A stretch of 64,000 bases of DNA from Pseudoneurospora amorphoporcata (taxonomy: Eukaryota; Ascomycota; Sordariomycetes; Sordariales; Sordariaceae): positions 1-64,000 of the forward strand of contig MU859066.1 in assembly GCA_033297205.1 (NCBI GenBank), in the 5' to 3' direction. This document shows, piece after piece, positions 45,363-56,695 of the stretch. Numbering within the stretch: position 1 is the stretch's first letter; every line of letters begins with the position of its first letter. A model generated the notes under the pieces. It did not search any database, was not told where the DNA came from, and saw only the letters and a program-made list of their open reading frames with translations. The translations under genes were made by a program, and so were the position numbers.

Positions 45363-48001
45363 CTATTGCAGCGGTTCAACCTCTTCACAATCAGAATCCC
45401 CATAACCCTCTACATTCTCCCCCTCATCGTCACCTTTTTTATCATTATCATCTTCATTATACTCCTCATACTCCTCATCCTCGTTGTTCATCTCAGTGTA
45501 CCGCCTGTCACTGGGATGCCACCAATCTGGATCATCTCGAGGATTAATTGGCTCGTCATCATCAACAACCTCTGTCTCTGGCGGCTGATCCTTAGCAACT
45601 GGTATTATCCCAGCATCTTTGCTAGTCAGCCAAGCAGTGATAGCATCGTCTGCAACCTTCTTTCGTGCCTCATTAAACACCCATGGAGTGCGTGGCTTAG
45701 GGGGATCACCAGGAGGTTGCCAGTAGAGAGGTAACGTCACATCTTTCGCTGTGCGTTTACCCCCCAGCTTCGCTACCTCCTCATCTATAGCCTTCTGGCG
45801 TTCAGTCTCGTAGTGCCGCCAGCGATTAGCTCTCTCCTTACGGTATTGATCAACGAGCCATGCCTTGTTAGCTAACTGGGCTGTGAATGGAGCAGTGTAT
45901 GCTTGAATCTCCTTCTTTGGTGTTTTGATAATACGTAACCGTAGCCTCTCGTTGGTTAGCCATATCTTTCGAGCTGTGATGAAGCCACTAATCCATCCAC
46001 GCAAGGCACTTTGCTCTTGCTGAAGCTCTCGAGTGTAAATGTGTTCGTTTTCTTTCTGGGTAGTAGCAATACGTTGATGCTTATCTGTAGCTGCACGAAG
46101 ACGAGCATCACCAACGACAACTGCACCGCTACGGCGTAATAGTCGGTTGGTACTGACAGACTTACGCAGTGCCTCCTCAACTGCATCAGCTTTGCGCTTA
46201 CGTTGAATATCAACCTCCCTCACAGCAAATAGGCTGAGTGCGTTGCTGGCTTTATCTCGTTTAGATACAATATGTAGAACTGTTAGTGATATGGCGCAAT
46301 CACTATTGATTGCAGACGAAAGCCGTTGTTTAATGTAATCATCGTACTCTCTAATAGATGGGAGGTTGAGCTGGGGTATAACTGCACTACTCCAATCCTT
46401 ATAAGGTTGGACCTCGTCAGACTGGAGGGCACCTTGACGTGTTGGTGTAGAAGGCTCTGGTAAAATAGGGAGTTCGCTAGGTACGTAAGGTTTTATTAGT
46501 ATGGGAGGACTGTTTGGTGTATTGTTGTCGTCGTCTGTAGTCAATCCCGGTATGCAAAATACTGCACGTGGTTTATCCAACCCAAGATCAACAATCCCCT
46601 GCTCAGCAAGGGTGGCGATGTATCCTCGCCTCTTCTTGATATACTCTTCGTTGGTTGATGATGTTAATGGATCACGAAGGTTTGAAAGGATCAGATCAGG
46701 GTTAAAGGGAGCCAAGCCGGTACGCTTCCATGCAGATCGAACGTTCTTAGATGTAAACACACGACTGCGTACCTGTTTGAGGCCATCTAAAAAGTCCAGC
46801 TTATTGTAGTCAACGTTGTTGAAAGCGAGCTTTTTGCGTATAGCAACTTGATGAAAGTGCTTATAAATCTGAAATATCCCAACGTTGAGAGGTTGAAGGA
46901 AGTGTGTTGAATGCGGTGGCAGGAGGAAAAGGGTAACGTTGTTCTTACGGCATTGCTCGTGAAATTCGATAGTGCAATGGCTACCATGATTGTCCAGTAC
47001 CAACACTCTCCTCTCCTCTTTATTGATGGGTCATGAATACTCCTCTCAATGCTTGAACCAGTCCAACGTATATTGGTCGTCAGTGTAGCCTCGTGGAGAT
47101 GCAGCAAGCATGGTCCCATCGTCAAGGGAATTGTTGATGTGCTTGTGTGTAATATTGATACCGGGAAGCAGTATAAAGGGTGGGATAGTTCGACCAGAAG
47201 CAGAGATAGACTCAAGCACAGTGACAAGAATCCTCTGGTCAGGATTTATAGACTGGACCTCTGTTATTTCAGTATAAGTCCATACGATATGGGCCTTATC
47301 AGAAACACCAACTCTAAAACCAGACTCATCACCATTCCAGATGTTATCCCAGTGTACTTTGTGCTTCGTAATGGTATTATGGAAGAGATAAAAGACTTCC
47401 TCGATGTCTGATCTCGTCTGTGATGCCTTCCTAACCCACGCCATCGACTTCGTCTTGACGCTGTGGAAATCCCCTCTCTTTGAGTATCGCTGTGCCCATT
47501 TGGTAGAGGCTCGAGGTATGCGCTCAGCTTCGTCTTCATCACCGTTGTTACGGTTTAGTCGTATCAAAGCAGTTGTAGCTGATGCTAACCGTTGAGGAGT
47601 TATCTCGATGCCTGCAAAGGGAACTATGGTTAGCACACTCTTTATAAGACCATGTAAAGCAGTTACCAACCGACTGATATTTGCACATTAATCCAAGCAT
47701 GCACAGCCAAATCCTCCTCCTCAGTCAACAGTACGTTATACCTTCCATTCTGTGCCCTAGAATGTGCACCCTTGCAGCGACTGACCACTTGTCTGTATGG
47801 GGCTCGAAATGCCTTCGCTGCGTCTTTCATATTCTTGAATCCCCCATCTTTGAATGCCTTCGCGGCTGCTTGAACTCTCCCCTCTACTGGTAGAGACTCC
47901 CACGCGTCATCCATAACATACTGATCGTCAGATGTAAGATCAACAACCTTAGGTTTGGCCGTGCCAGAGCCGCTGGTGATTCCAGGGAGTTGACGAGGCA
48001 T
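45363..48001 (-). pseudogene. Pogo/Fot1-type transposase, inactivated
   Basis: The exons on the minus strand are 48001-47671 and 47611-45363 (59-nt intron with a GCTAAC branch site), 859 codons in one frame. The N terminus has a psq-type helix-turn-helix (FKNMKDAAKAFRAPYRQVVSRCKG) and the start of a CENP-B-type HTH (LLTEEEDLAVHAWINVQ). In the DDE domain, Asp1 is in WNGDESGFRVG (codon 47330-47328) and Asp2 in LVLDNHGSH (46994-46992). The third position, with the DD35D spacing of the family, is Asn in HFLQPLNVGIF (46886-46884). Two TGA stops (47048-47046 and 47033-47031) break the frame between Asp1 and Asp2; both would be CGA Arg before a C-to-T change. A long C-terminal extension ends in an acidic tail. 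Confidence 0.88.
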
Positions 48002-48009
48002 GGCGAGGA

Positions 48010-48106
48010 ATGAATGAATGAATGAATTTTGCGACTACGTTCTACCAATACTAGATAATAAGTCGTGCCCGCGACGACGGCTGGGCATAGGTACATTAAT
48101 GCGGAC
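48010..48106 (-). mobile_element. 97-bp 5'-truncated LINE 3' tail inserted in the pogo-type element
   Basis: In reverse complement this is the 3' end of the LINE found at 93-3404: CCGCATTAATGTACC...GTAGTCGCAAAATTCATTC with four ATTC units. It is flanked by a 13-bp direct duplication, GGCATGGCGAGGA, at 47997-48009 and 48107-48119. A 3'-anchored fragment, a simple-repeat tail and a long target duplication together are the signature of target-primed reverse transcription. Two extra bases lie at the 5' junction. Confidence 0.92.
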
Positions 48107-48440
48107 GGCATGGCGAGGAGGACAGAGGCACGACGGCGATGTAGTAGCAGGGACAGCGACACGACCGCGAGCAGGGCGAGAAAGAAGTAGAGGGACGGAT
48201 CAAAGGTAGTTGCACGCAATCAAGACTGGTTGCACTACACTACATGTGAATGTGTGTATAATAATCGATAGTAATGCGACAGCGGTTTCGTGAGATTGCA
48301 AATGGTGGCAAATGGTCAGTAAACAGGGCAGTGCGGGCTTGGGCTGAAATCCGGCTCTTGCACGTAAAAAAAATATGCATTCGGACAGATGTACATTGAT
48401 TTACTAGCAGTTTGGGTGGTGCGGGGTGTACCCCATGTTT

Positions 48441-48511
48441 CGGGTACGAATTAATGTCCCTGACTAGGGGGTTTCCCGCTAGTCAGCCGCCGATTTTGTA
48501 GGCCTGACGAG
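48441..48511 (-). repeat. Right terminal inverted repeat of the pogo-type element (71 bp)
   Basis: Exact reverse complement of 45063-45133, followed by the flanking TA at 48512-48513. Confidence 0.92.
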
Positions 48512-48513
48512 TA

Positions 48514-49204
48514 ACCTTTCTCTTCGGAAACATTCGAACATTTTACACTACACAACAATCGCTACAGACCTAGCTTGCCTTTAGTACATAACGTGTTAGT
48601 GCCAGCCGTGAGCTACTCGGCTACCCATGCAATCCCAACCAGTTGCTTAATTGCATATCGCGTACCACCACGACCATGACCAGGCACCTGCTCCCTCTTG
48701 GCCATTCCTTAGCCATTCCTTCACAACACGAGACCATCCTGACACCGAAATTCTCCTACCAAATGCTTCGCTGGCGTGGGCGCTGGGCAACTGAGTTCAT
48801 GTCGAATTGAATGAGTCACGGAGGTGGTGTAGCTTCCGATTAAACTGTCTCTTTTTCTTTCCAATTCTCATCCGTCCGCGGTTTCGAAATGGGTTATCTT
48901 CATGGGGGAAGGCCACCCTAAAGTCAGGAACTCAAGCCCGACGAAAGTTTGGTCGTATCGTCGATTGTTTTGCGACTCTTCGCCCCTGGCTTTCGAGCGC
49001 TTCCTCCTTGTAAGCATGCGGATGACAACCTCCACCAACACAATCACTGCGCCTGCACTTAGCAACGAGAACCAAGTAATAACATCATGCTGAAGCTACT
49101 CAAGTCTAGTGTACTTGGTGCAACAAATAACAATCGCAGAAACACACGAGCCGGCCTCACCCGTCTCATGGCCGACAGCGATGGGGAGCCGTACTCAATG
49201 TCTT
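48514..49204. other. Spacer between the transposon and the YTH gene 3' end
   Basis: A 691-bp stretch with no supportable gene or repeat. Confidence 0.5.
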
Positions 49205-51545
49205 TTAATGATGATAGACCGGGGGACGCAACGGCGGAGGGTAGCCTGCCATCATTGGGGCCGGCGCGGTCATTGGAATTGGGGATACGCCAGGATGTGT
49301 CGTCGCCACCATGGGGTTGAAAGGATGGAGGCGGGCCACAGTAGGTACCAGACCCGGGCTCTGCGCCCGGTTGAACAGACTGATGAGCTTCCTGCCCACG
49401 ACCGGTTGCAACTCGGTTCCGTCCCGCGCAATCTTGACCTCCCGGTTCGAGTTCCATGGATTCCGCAAACCCCTGGTCCGGTAAAACGGCAGCCGTGTTG
49501 TCGACACCCATTCAAGCCTGAATGGCTTTCCCCAGGCCTTGGACTCCCCACCGACAGCCTCCGTACCATTGACACTCCACGTGTCTTCTTCTGAGGCTTC
49601 CTGCAACTCGGCCTCCGTGGCAGCGCCGTCCTGTTCTTGACTAGCCCGGCCCGCGTCTTCGTCCTCTCTCACCACTTCCCAGAAAATGGTGCCGCGTGCC
49701 GAGTCATCAATGATACGCCCCTTGGGCGCAAACTCGGTCGCCTCGGTAGGGATTGCTTTGGGCAAGTCAACCTCGCTTGATGGCTGGGCCTTGGGCGCAA
49801 ACTCGATGGCAGCCGCCGGATCGTCGTCAATGGGTGAGGTCATGCGCGCATAGCCAAAATATTCTCCGGATTTGTTGGCCGAGAAAATCAGATAAACATT
49901 ATCTGCGTTCTGTCCGTCGTGTCAGCTGCGCTCAAGCTGCCATGGTCCCATAGCTTATGATCGGGACCTTCGCACCAAACATTGGATGGGGCTTCTTACC
50001 TTGAAAGCATTGTTGAGGACCTCTTCGTTGTGCGATTGTGTGGCCCACACACTGGTCTGCACGCTCAGCTCGAGGTCCTCCACTGTCAGACTTTTGAGGA
50101 CAAAGTACCGATCCTTCATTACTGACATGCCGTTGGGCGCAGGTCCACCGTTGCTCTTCGGCTCCTCTGCATTCGAGCCTTTGGTCGGTGCCGCTGCCGC
50201 CGGCTCCGCGCTGCTGTTCAGCACTGTACCACCCGCACCTTCCCAAGAGCCACTGACATTCTGTGTCGAGCTTCCGGGAGGTGTAGATGCTGCCGGACCG
50301 GTGGGTGCAGTTACACCCGAGGCGCCCTCCACCGTGCTCTTCCTCAGCCGGCTCACAAGCCGTACCGACTGAAACTTGGAGTCATGGAGTTTCTGTTGCG
50401 CGGCAGCACATGTTTCCTCGTCTTGAAAGTTGGCAAAGGCACAGTTACTTTTCGATATGAGAAACAAGGACTCGAGGCCCGGCGCCTCCTTGACGACGTG
50501 ATGGACAAGTGCCATCAGGTCGGTCTGCGGAGGGAGATTTCCAATCCAAATCGCATGTCCTAAACATAAAAAGAATGGACCACGTTAGCCACAGCGTCCT
50601 GCCATAAAACTACGGCTTTCAAACATTTCGGAGCCAAGTGCTTCAAGGGATGGCGATGGGGGGCCTTACCGCTTTGCCTAGGCTTCCTCGGTGGCCCACG
50701 TACTAGATTATGGCGCCCGTCTAGTGAAGCTGTTGCACAATCAGAATTTACCTCTCAACAAATACATGAGCAAACACCATCAACTTACCGTCGCCTTGCC
50801 CAACGGAGCCAACGGTAGAAGCCGCTCGAGCACCATACTGCGGCTGCACTGAGCGTGTGACACCCAGCTGAGTACCTGGTGTCGCATAATGTCCCGGCAT
50901 CGTCTGTCCATGAGCCTGCGGCGTCTGTCCGGCAAAAGAAGCTCCCGGCTGGTAATAGTAATGCGCATTCGGATGCGGTTGCTGTCCAACGATAACACCA
51001 CTGAAAGGGTAACCATACTCGGTTCTATGAGGTAGGCTGACCTGCGGAGACGGCGAAACAGGGTGGCCATAATACTGTCCTATATGCTGCGACACATACC
51101 ACTGCTGCTGGTTTCCAATCCATCCAGATGTGCTTCCTTGGGTGCCGTAAGGGGACATTGTCATCTGGTTAGCGATATTGGAAGATGGGCCAGCGAGGGA
51201 GTTGTAACTTGGTTGTTGGCCCGAACTGTACGGAGACAGTCGGTATGGCACATGGGGAAGAGCACTGGCCATGGTGCCCATGTTGAACAGCCCTGCCCGA
51301 CCGTGTCCATGTTGTGACGGTATATCCGACTGTGCAGAGAAGCCATGAGGCCCGTTGCTGTAATGCTGTTGCTGCTGTTGAACACCCGCCGGACGGTACA
51401 TGAGTGCGCTCTCGGAAGTTGTTTGACCTAAATCTGGGATGGCGTTGGCTAGTGGCGAGCCGGCTGCGGCTGTCGTAGAACCCGTGGACCCTGCGGACTC
51501 TGAGGGAGTGGGTTGATCTCGTATATCGCCCATAAGGTTGGTCAT
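49205..51545 (-). CDS. RRM plus YTH-domain RNA-binding protein (putative m6A reader)
   Basis: YTH proteins bind N6-methyladenosine or specific RNA motifs. The exons on the minus strand are 51545-50789, 50729-50670, 50559-50000 and 49909-49205, giving 693 aa. Residues 1 to about 255 are disordered and rich in Gln, Tyr, Pro, Gly and Ser. A basic GPPRKPRQSG linker leads into an RRM at about 272-345 (AIWIGNLPPQTDL; NCAFANFQDEETC). The YTH domain starts near residue 408 with DRYFVLKSLTVEDLELSV and VWATQSHNEEVLNNAF, then NVYLIFSANKSGEYFGYARM. It is split by an about 110-residue charged insert and finishes with FRLEWVSTTRLPFYRTRGL, NPWNSNREVKIARDGTEL and VGRKLISLF. Trp residues at SVW and in the second half could supply the methyl-A cage. 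The C-terminal tail is Pro/Met-rich. All three introns restore conserved sequence. Confidence 0.92.
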
Positions 51546-54500
51546 GTATACCCAACGAATCGGGTATAACTGAGTTGTTGATTCTTCAAAACACGGAAGC
51601 TCCTGGTCAGTCTAAGAGGCTAGAACACGAAGCATAGGGCCACCTGTCGTGTTCGATGATACTTAAGAGCCTCTCGAACGGACGGAAGTCAACCAGCTCT
51701 CTCAAGACAACTCCCAGCTCAAGTGGCTCCGAAGCGTGTCGTGGTGTGGAGGGGTCCCTATGGAAAGTGCCCGGGCCGACTTGAGTTAGTTCGGTCGTTA
51801 CCTGACAATAGTAGCCAAGTGCGAAACGACGTTGCCTTGCACGGGAGGCTTAGAGTTCCCCGAAATGCGCCACGATGGGAGAGATTTAAGTCCAATCAGG
51901 GAAGACGCCGAGCTGTTAGGGAAAGGAATTTAAGAAACACGACGGGCCGTGGGGGTGGGTTGCGAGGGCTCCAGAGCCCTTGCCCTTCAAAACCGATGCT
52001 CGGGGCGGATCGTCGGAAGCAGGTGCCCAATGCAGAGGCAGGAGACTTATGAGCCGGAATTGCAGGGTGTGTCCTTAGCAGGTTGCTCGTCTTGCCTTTT
52101 CCATGCGTCAAGCTTGTCCTGAAGTGCTTGTGCCTGTCCCTCTGGGTTCTTCCTGCCTCAGCCGGTATTTTCGAACGGCGGAAGGTATAGGCCAGCAAGC
52201 CTCGAAGCAGATGGACTTTTCGGTTGTCCGTTTAGCGGGCTAGGCTACAACTAGCAAAGGTGTACCAGCGAGGATGGGGCGGGGGAGGAGTGAAGGCAGG
52301 GTATGTCGACGAGGCGATAGGGATGACAGTCAACCTTGGGGCCTCCACTTTGAAACCCGAGTTCACGACGTTTTTGCACCTTGTCTGCCCGAGTTACCAC
52401 AATTTGACAAGGCTCCTGGGTCCAAGTACGTGTTATAACGTAACGATGAACAGGTGAATGTGCCGAAGGGGAGAGAGTGGCGTGAGGCGCAAGACTACAT
52501 TTTGGGGGTTTACTCTTACTCCTCCCCTAGTGGCTGGTGTTCATATTTGCCTACAAAACATGGTGCCTCGGCGGTTCATCTCCTTCTCGGAGCTAGGCCG
52601 AAAAGACCAATAGCAAGCTCCAAGTAGGCAGGCGATGCCGACTGACTGGCATCCTTACACAGCCAGACTGGGAGGGAGAAGGGGACCAGAGATCTGCACA
52701 ACCAGAAAGTGGCCAAAGTCTCGAATGTCGCAATTTGTTCGGCATGCAGGGCTTGTGTATGCCGGACAGGCCAGGGACAAGGCGCACATGCAGCGACAGG
52801 ACGGTGGAAGAGCATGCCAGATGCGGAGGGGTGAAAATCGTGCTCAGGATAGTGGGTATGGGGTGTTTACGGGAGGCTGAGGAGGCATTGAAGGGTACCT
52901 TGGCGGCTCGGGGTGTTCGCAAAGGTGGACTGGTAACCAGTGAGACGCCCTTTGTCCAACAGAGATGTTGGAGATCCGAATGACGATCTGGGCCAGACAT
53001 GGACATACGAGACCCTCACTCGGCTCACCGGGCTCGAGGATATGGGGCTTGATGAGTGGGAACATTTAGGAAAAAGAGGGCAAGATGAACACGATGAGCG
53101 AGATGGACAGGCCATGTGGGCAAGGGCAAGATGGGTTGGGGCGTAAAACAACACCCTTGACGCCGCCCTGCCGATAGGCAGAAGACTGTCTGCTAACGGA
53201 GAGTACCGGGGGGCAATGGGGGTTGAGAATCCGATTTGAAGCTCAATGGGAATCTCTAGAGACCGGGAATTGTGTCATGCTACACTACCTACACTAGACA
53301 TGCATCGACAGGGTCCTTTGGCGATGAACCCCAACAGAGCAAACCGTTTTTGCCACTCGACTCTTGGTTGTCCCGCCGGCCTTGATATCCCGACATGGCG
53401 GGACAGCTCCTGTGTGGGTGTCGTGTAGGGAAGTCCGGAATCTTTGGATCGTCAGTTCGCAGTCCTGCCAGTGTAAGTCGGTTGTGGCGGGTGTGAGGTT
53501 TTCCTAATCAGGCAATCTCCATGTTTGGTCTAGACCACAGGGTTCGCGGCAGGATTCATTGTTCACAGAAAGGATTACCCGGCAGCCGACGAACTACCTT
53601 ACCTAGGTACCTACTCACTACACTAGAAAGGTACTTTGTGACAGTGGTCGCACAGAGCCGCAGCTTGCCTATGGGATTCGAATCCCCGCCTTGATGAACT
53701 TGGCATGAGTGCATTACTATGCACTACCTGTGTAGTCAACTTGGAATCGGCGTACCTATATTGCTGGATGTGAACTGGATTATGCCCATGAGTGCGGTCT
53801 GTAGTAAGTGCATCAAGCAGAATGGGAAGTGTAGGTAGTGTACAGCTCACCCGCCTTCGAGGTAATTCTCGAATTCTTACCCTCCTACGGGATTGTGGTC
53901 TCTTTCTGCCCAGCGAGGGTGGTTACGAACCTGGTGAGAACAGAACTTGTCAAGGGGTTGGAGTGTGGCTCCGACGTCATCGAGGCTCGCGGGTACTCAT
54001 GGCAGCTATGTTACGTCTGTCGCGACCCTATGTGTCCATCGTGAGAGCAGAATACTCTGAGCCACCATGACGGTTGGGGCAAGCCACAGCGGGCCAATGT
54101 CCGGCTGCATTTACAGGAAAGATCCAGGGCAAGAGCTTGGATTGTGTCATAGTCTCTCTGCAAGCGTAGCGGTACCATGTTAACGGTAGAGTACAGAGTG
54201 CCTACTTACGCAGCTCTATAGCAGCATGGTAGAAATGGGAAAGGATCCCTGCTGAATCGAACCGATAAGATAAGGACCAGAGCGATCAAGGACGGGAACA
54301 CCTACTTTAAGCGAATGAAGACACTCCGGACACTTTCTTCCGGACAGGTGGGCAGAGGACCCTCTGAAACATTTCGATAGTTGGGATAGTTTCTTAAAAG
54401 TCTTTCTTCCCTCGACTCGGAATCAATTAATGGCAATTGCAAAAAAAAAAAAAAAAAAAAAAGGAACCAAGCAAACACATATATCGTCTTTCGTAACTGT

Positions 54501-55819
54501 TGACCGGCTCGTTCTAGTTGTTTAGATCGTCACTATATCGCCAACAATGGAAGGCTCAACGTCTCGTCTAATCAGGAACCCCTCAATCATGACCATGTAC
54601 ACTCAACACACAGTCATTAGACCCTAGAGGACCGTTTTGGATGACGTCGAAAGGCCCAAAATAACACGTTGGCCGAGGCGTCTTTGCCACCGCGGCGTAC
54701 TGCGTGCGTATTGCACTGCACGATATGGAGTTCAAGCCACTTGGAACGGGGTCTGGACAAGGAACCAACCGAACTGCTCAGCTGAGAGTCGATCTTGGAG
54801 CTGCCCAGCCACGTTTACCACTTACAGCGCATCAGCTGTGGCTATGCACCAGCGATCATATGTGAGGACCTCGCCCGACGTCCTTCGCCTTTGCAACTGA
54901 ACCGCTATCACATCGTGGTAATCGACACACCATTGCTTTGTGTGGAGTGAAAAAGTCGGCAAGGTCAGATGTCGCCCCTTGAATCTTTGTGTCGTGTTGC
55001 ATGCCGGGTCGGGAAAGGAGCGTTATCCGAAGATGAGAGGCCGGCCGCGACTGTATATCGTTCTGGTTCATTCAAGTACGTGTGTGGCATGATCACCTTC
55101 ATCAACCTAGTCGCCAAGGGTCCGCTTTACTATACTGACAATTTTAGACGGCATCTCATAGGATATTCTTGCTCACAAGGAGCTGCCCCTTTACCTGGTT
55201 TCAGTACCTAACTAGTGTATGTAGTTCTGTCTTTGACAGACCGGCCGGGTGAGCCGGGATGGGGGGAAGACACTCAAGAGATTAAGCGTTGTTGTCAATG
55301 GAATTCGCCGTGAAGTTTGTTTTGGGAAAGGAGCGGGAAAACATGACTATGCCGGTTGTCTAGTGAGGCACACAAGATACGTGACACCATCAAATCGCTC
55401 AGCAGAGTCCTCGGAAGGAATGAAACGAATCATAATCTGATAACTACCTGAGTGCCAATGCACTGCTTATCTACTCCTGCAACGCCAGAAACATCCACCT
55501 GGTCGCCGGTAAACCGTGCACGCAGGAGCGAAGATAATGTGCGTGGAGAGGCCTTCTTTCCACCTGAGTTCGGACCTTAAGCCCTATTATCTGTCGATGC
55601 CGATTGGTCTACGCCATTCGATTCCCTTTGCTCCGCCTGAGCACTCTGCCCGGAAAGCCTTACCCGTTCCAGCTTTCAGCTCCTTTGCTTTGTAGCTAAT
55701 AACGAGGCCGGCAAGCTGTTATGAGGTGCCAAGGCCCATGGACATATTCCGGGTCAGGTAGCGGATGCAGAGGTGCCCCAAAAAGCAGATTCACCAGCCT
55801 GGCGGCCGGTCTAAACCGT
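51546..55819. other. Gene-poor region (4.3 kb)
   Basis: No frame with domain support or plausible splicing on either strand. Notable sequence: an inverted repeat TGTCCCGCC/GGCGGGACA at 53369-53377 and 53397-53405, a TACCTAGGTA palindrome at 53600-53609 and a 22-bp A tract at 54441-54462. It may hold the promoter of the YTH gene at its left end and unrecognised non-coding RNA. Confidence 0.5.
54441..54462. repeat. Homopolymer tract of 22 A
   Basis: An uninterrupted run of 22 adenines in the gene-poor region. It could be slippage or the tail of an old retroposed sequence. No target duplication was recognised. Confidence 0.9.
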
Positions 55820-56695
55820 TTAATCCTTCTTCAATGGGAGCAAGACTTCCTCGATTCCGTCCTTGGTGATAACCATCATCTGTAAGCCATCACCGACCTC
55901 GATGTGGCGCTCAACAGCTCCGTCAAAAGCATCCTTGACCAAAATCTCGCCCTCGGACCGTGTTAGAGGCTTGCGCTCGCGCTCCTGGAGCGCATGACCA
56001 ACACCGCTGCCGGGCTCATATTGGTTCTTGAAGTTGACCTGGTTGTCCAAGAACGGCATGATCAAACTGGCCGCCGCGCCACCAGCACGGCACTGTTCCC
56101 TCTCGTAACTTCCAACGGGATCGTATGAATAGACGGCACCCTTGCCCTCCTCATCCAGACCACCCAGAATGGCGTAGACGTAATAGGGAAAGAAACGTTT
56201 CTGGTATAGAATGGTCGACAGACGCTGGGCGCATGCCTTGACGCTCATGGGCTTGCCGTGGCGGTAGCGGTACATCTTGCAAATAGCATCGAGACGTTCT
56301 TTCAAGGCCTCTCCATCTGCCGCAAAGCCAACGACGGACAAGACGATGGTGGCGTCCTTCTGGTCTGCTGTGGTGCCCCCGATCTTGAACAGCTTGGGGT
56401 GGTATCGCGAGTTGATGCTGTAGCCTGATGTCAGGCGGGTGTCGCCGGCCATAATCGCGAAGTCCGCGCCAGCGATGGCAAGCGTCGAGCCGCCGTTGTC
56501 CGTGTAACTGGAAAGCCAACTGTCAGCTGCGCGATACACACTAGCAAGAACCAGAACGCAACAAGAAGTTGAAATGCACACTTACGGATCAAAACGATGC
56601 TGCCGCGCTCCCTCGGGAGCTGCTGTCCTCGGCGCATCGTTGAAGGAATAGTTGGGCCCGTTCATGAGGGGGTTCTGACTGAACATGGCAGCCAT
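55820..56695 (-). CDS. PRE7: 20S proteasome subunit beta-6 (Pre7/PSMB1)
   Basis: Structural beta-ring subunit of the 20S proteasome core; beta-6 is a non-catalytic subunit in eukaryotes. The exons on the minus strand are 56695-56586 and 56507-55820, giving 265 aa. The N-terminal extension MAAMFSQNPLMNGPNYSFND precedes the beta fold, which begins with YTDNGGSTLAIAGADFAIMAGDTRLTSGYSI. Further family blocks are VGFAADGEALKERL, KRFFPYYVYAILGGLDEEGKGAVYSYDPVGSYERE (strongly typical of beta-6), and IVLS and GDGLQMMVITKDGIEE at the end. The 78-nt intron joins RFDP to YTDNGG in frame. Confidence 0.95.

Larger units (their letters stand above)
45063..48511 (-). mobile_element. Pogo/Fot1-type DNA transposon (Tc1-mariner superfamily), full length, with nested LINE tail
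   Basis: The element is 3449 bp, bounded by a TA on each side (45061-45062 and 48512-48513), the expected target duplication for this superfamily. The ends are perfect 71-bp inverted repeats. One spliced transposase gene occupies most of the interior on the minus strand. A 110-bp addition (97-bp LINE tail plus 13-bp duplication) interrupts it near the transposase start. The segment between the left repeat and the gene is AT-rich. The transposase is defective, so this copy is not autonomous. Confidence 0.9.

Noticed and set aside
47884..48219. Minus-strand 111-codon frame over the transposase start
   Set aside because: It reads through the LINE tail and out of frame through the transposase; treated as a consequence of the insertion, not a gene.
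52593..53154. Overlapping frames on both strands in the gene-poor region
   Set aside because: Cys/Ser/Pro-rich translations without conserved blocks, mutually overlapping; no reason to prefer any.
53670..53700. GGGATTCGAATCCC, possible tRNA T-arm
   Set aside because: It is a palindrome, but the invariant G53-C61 pair and a cloverleaf around it are missing.
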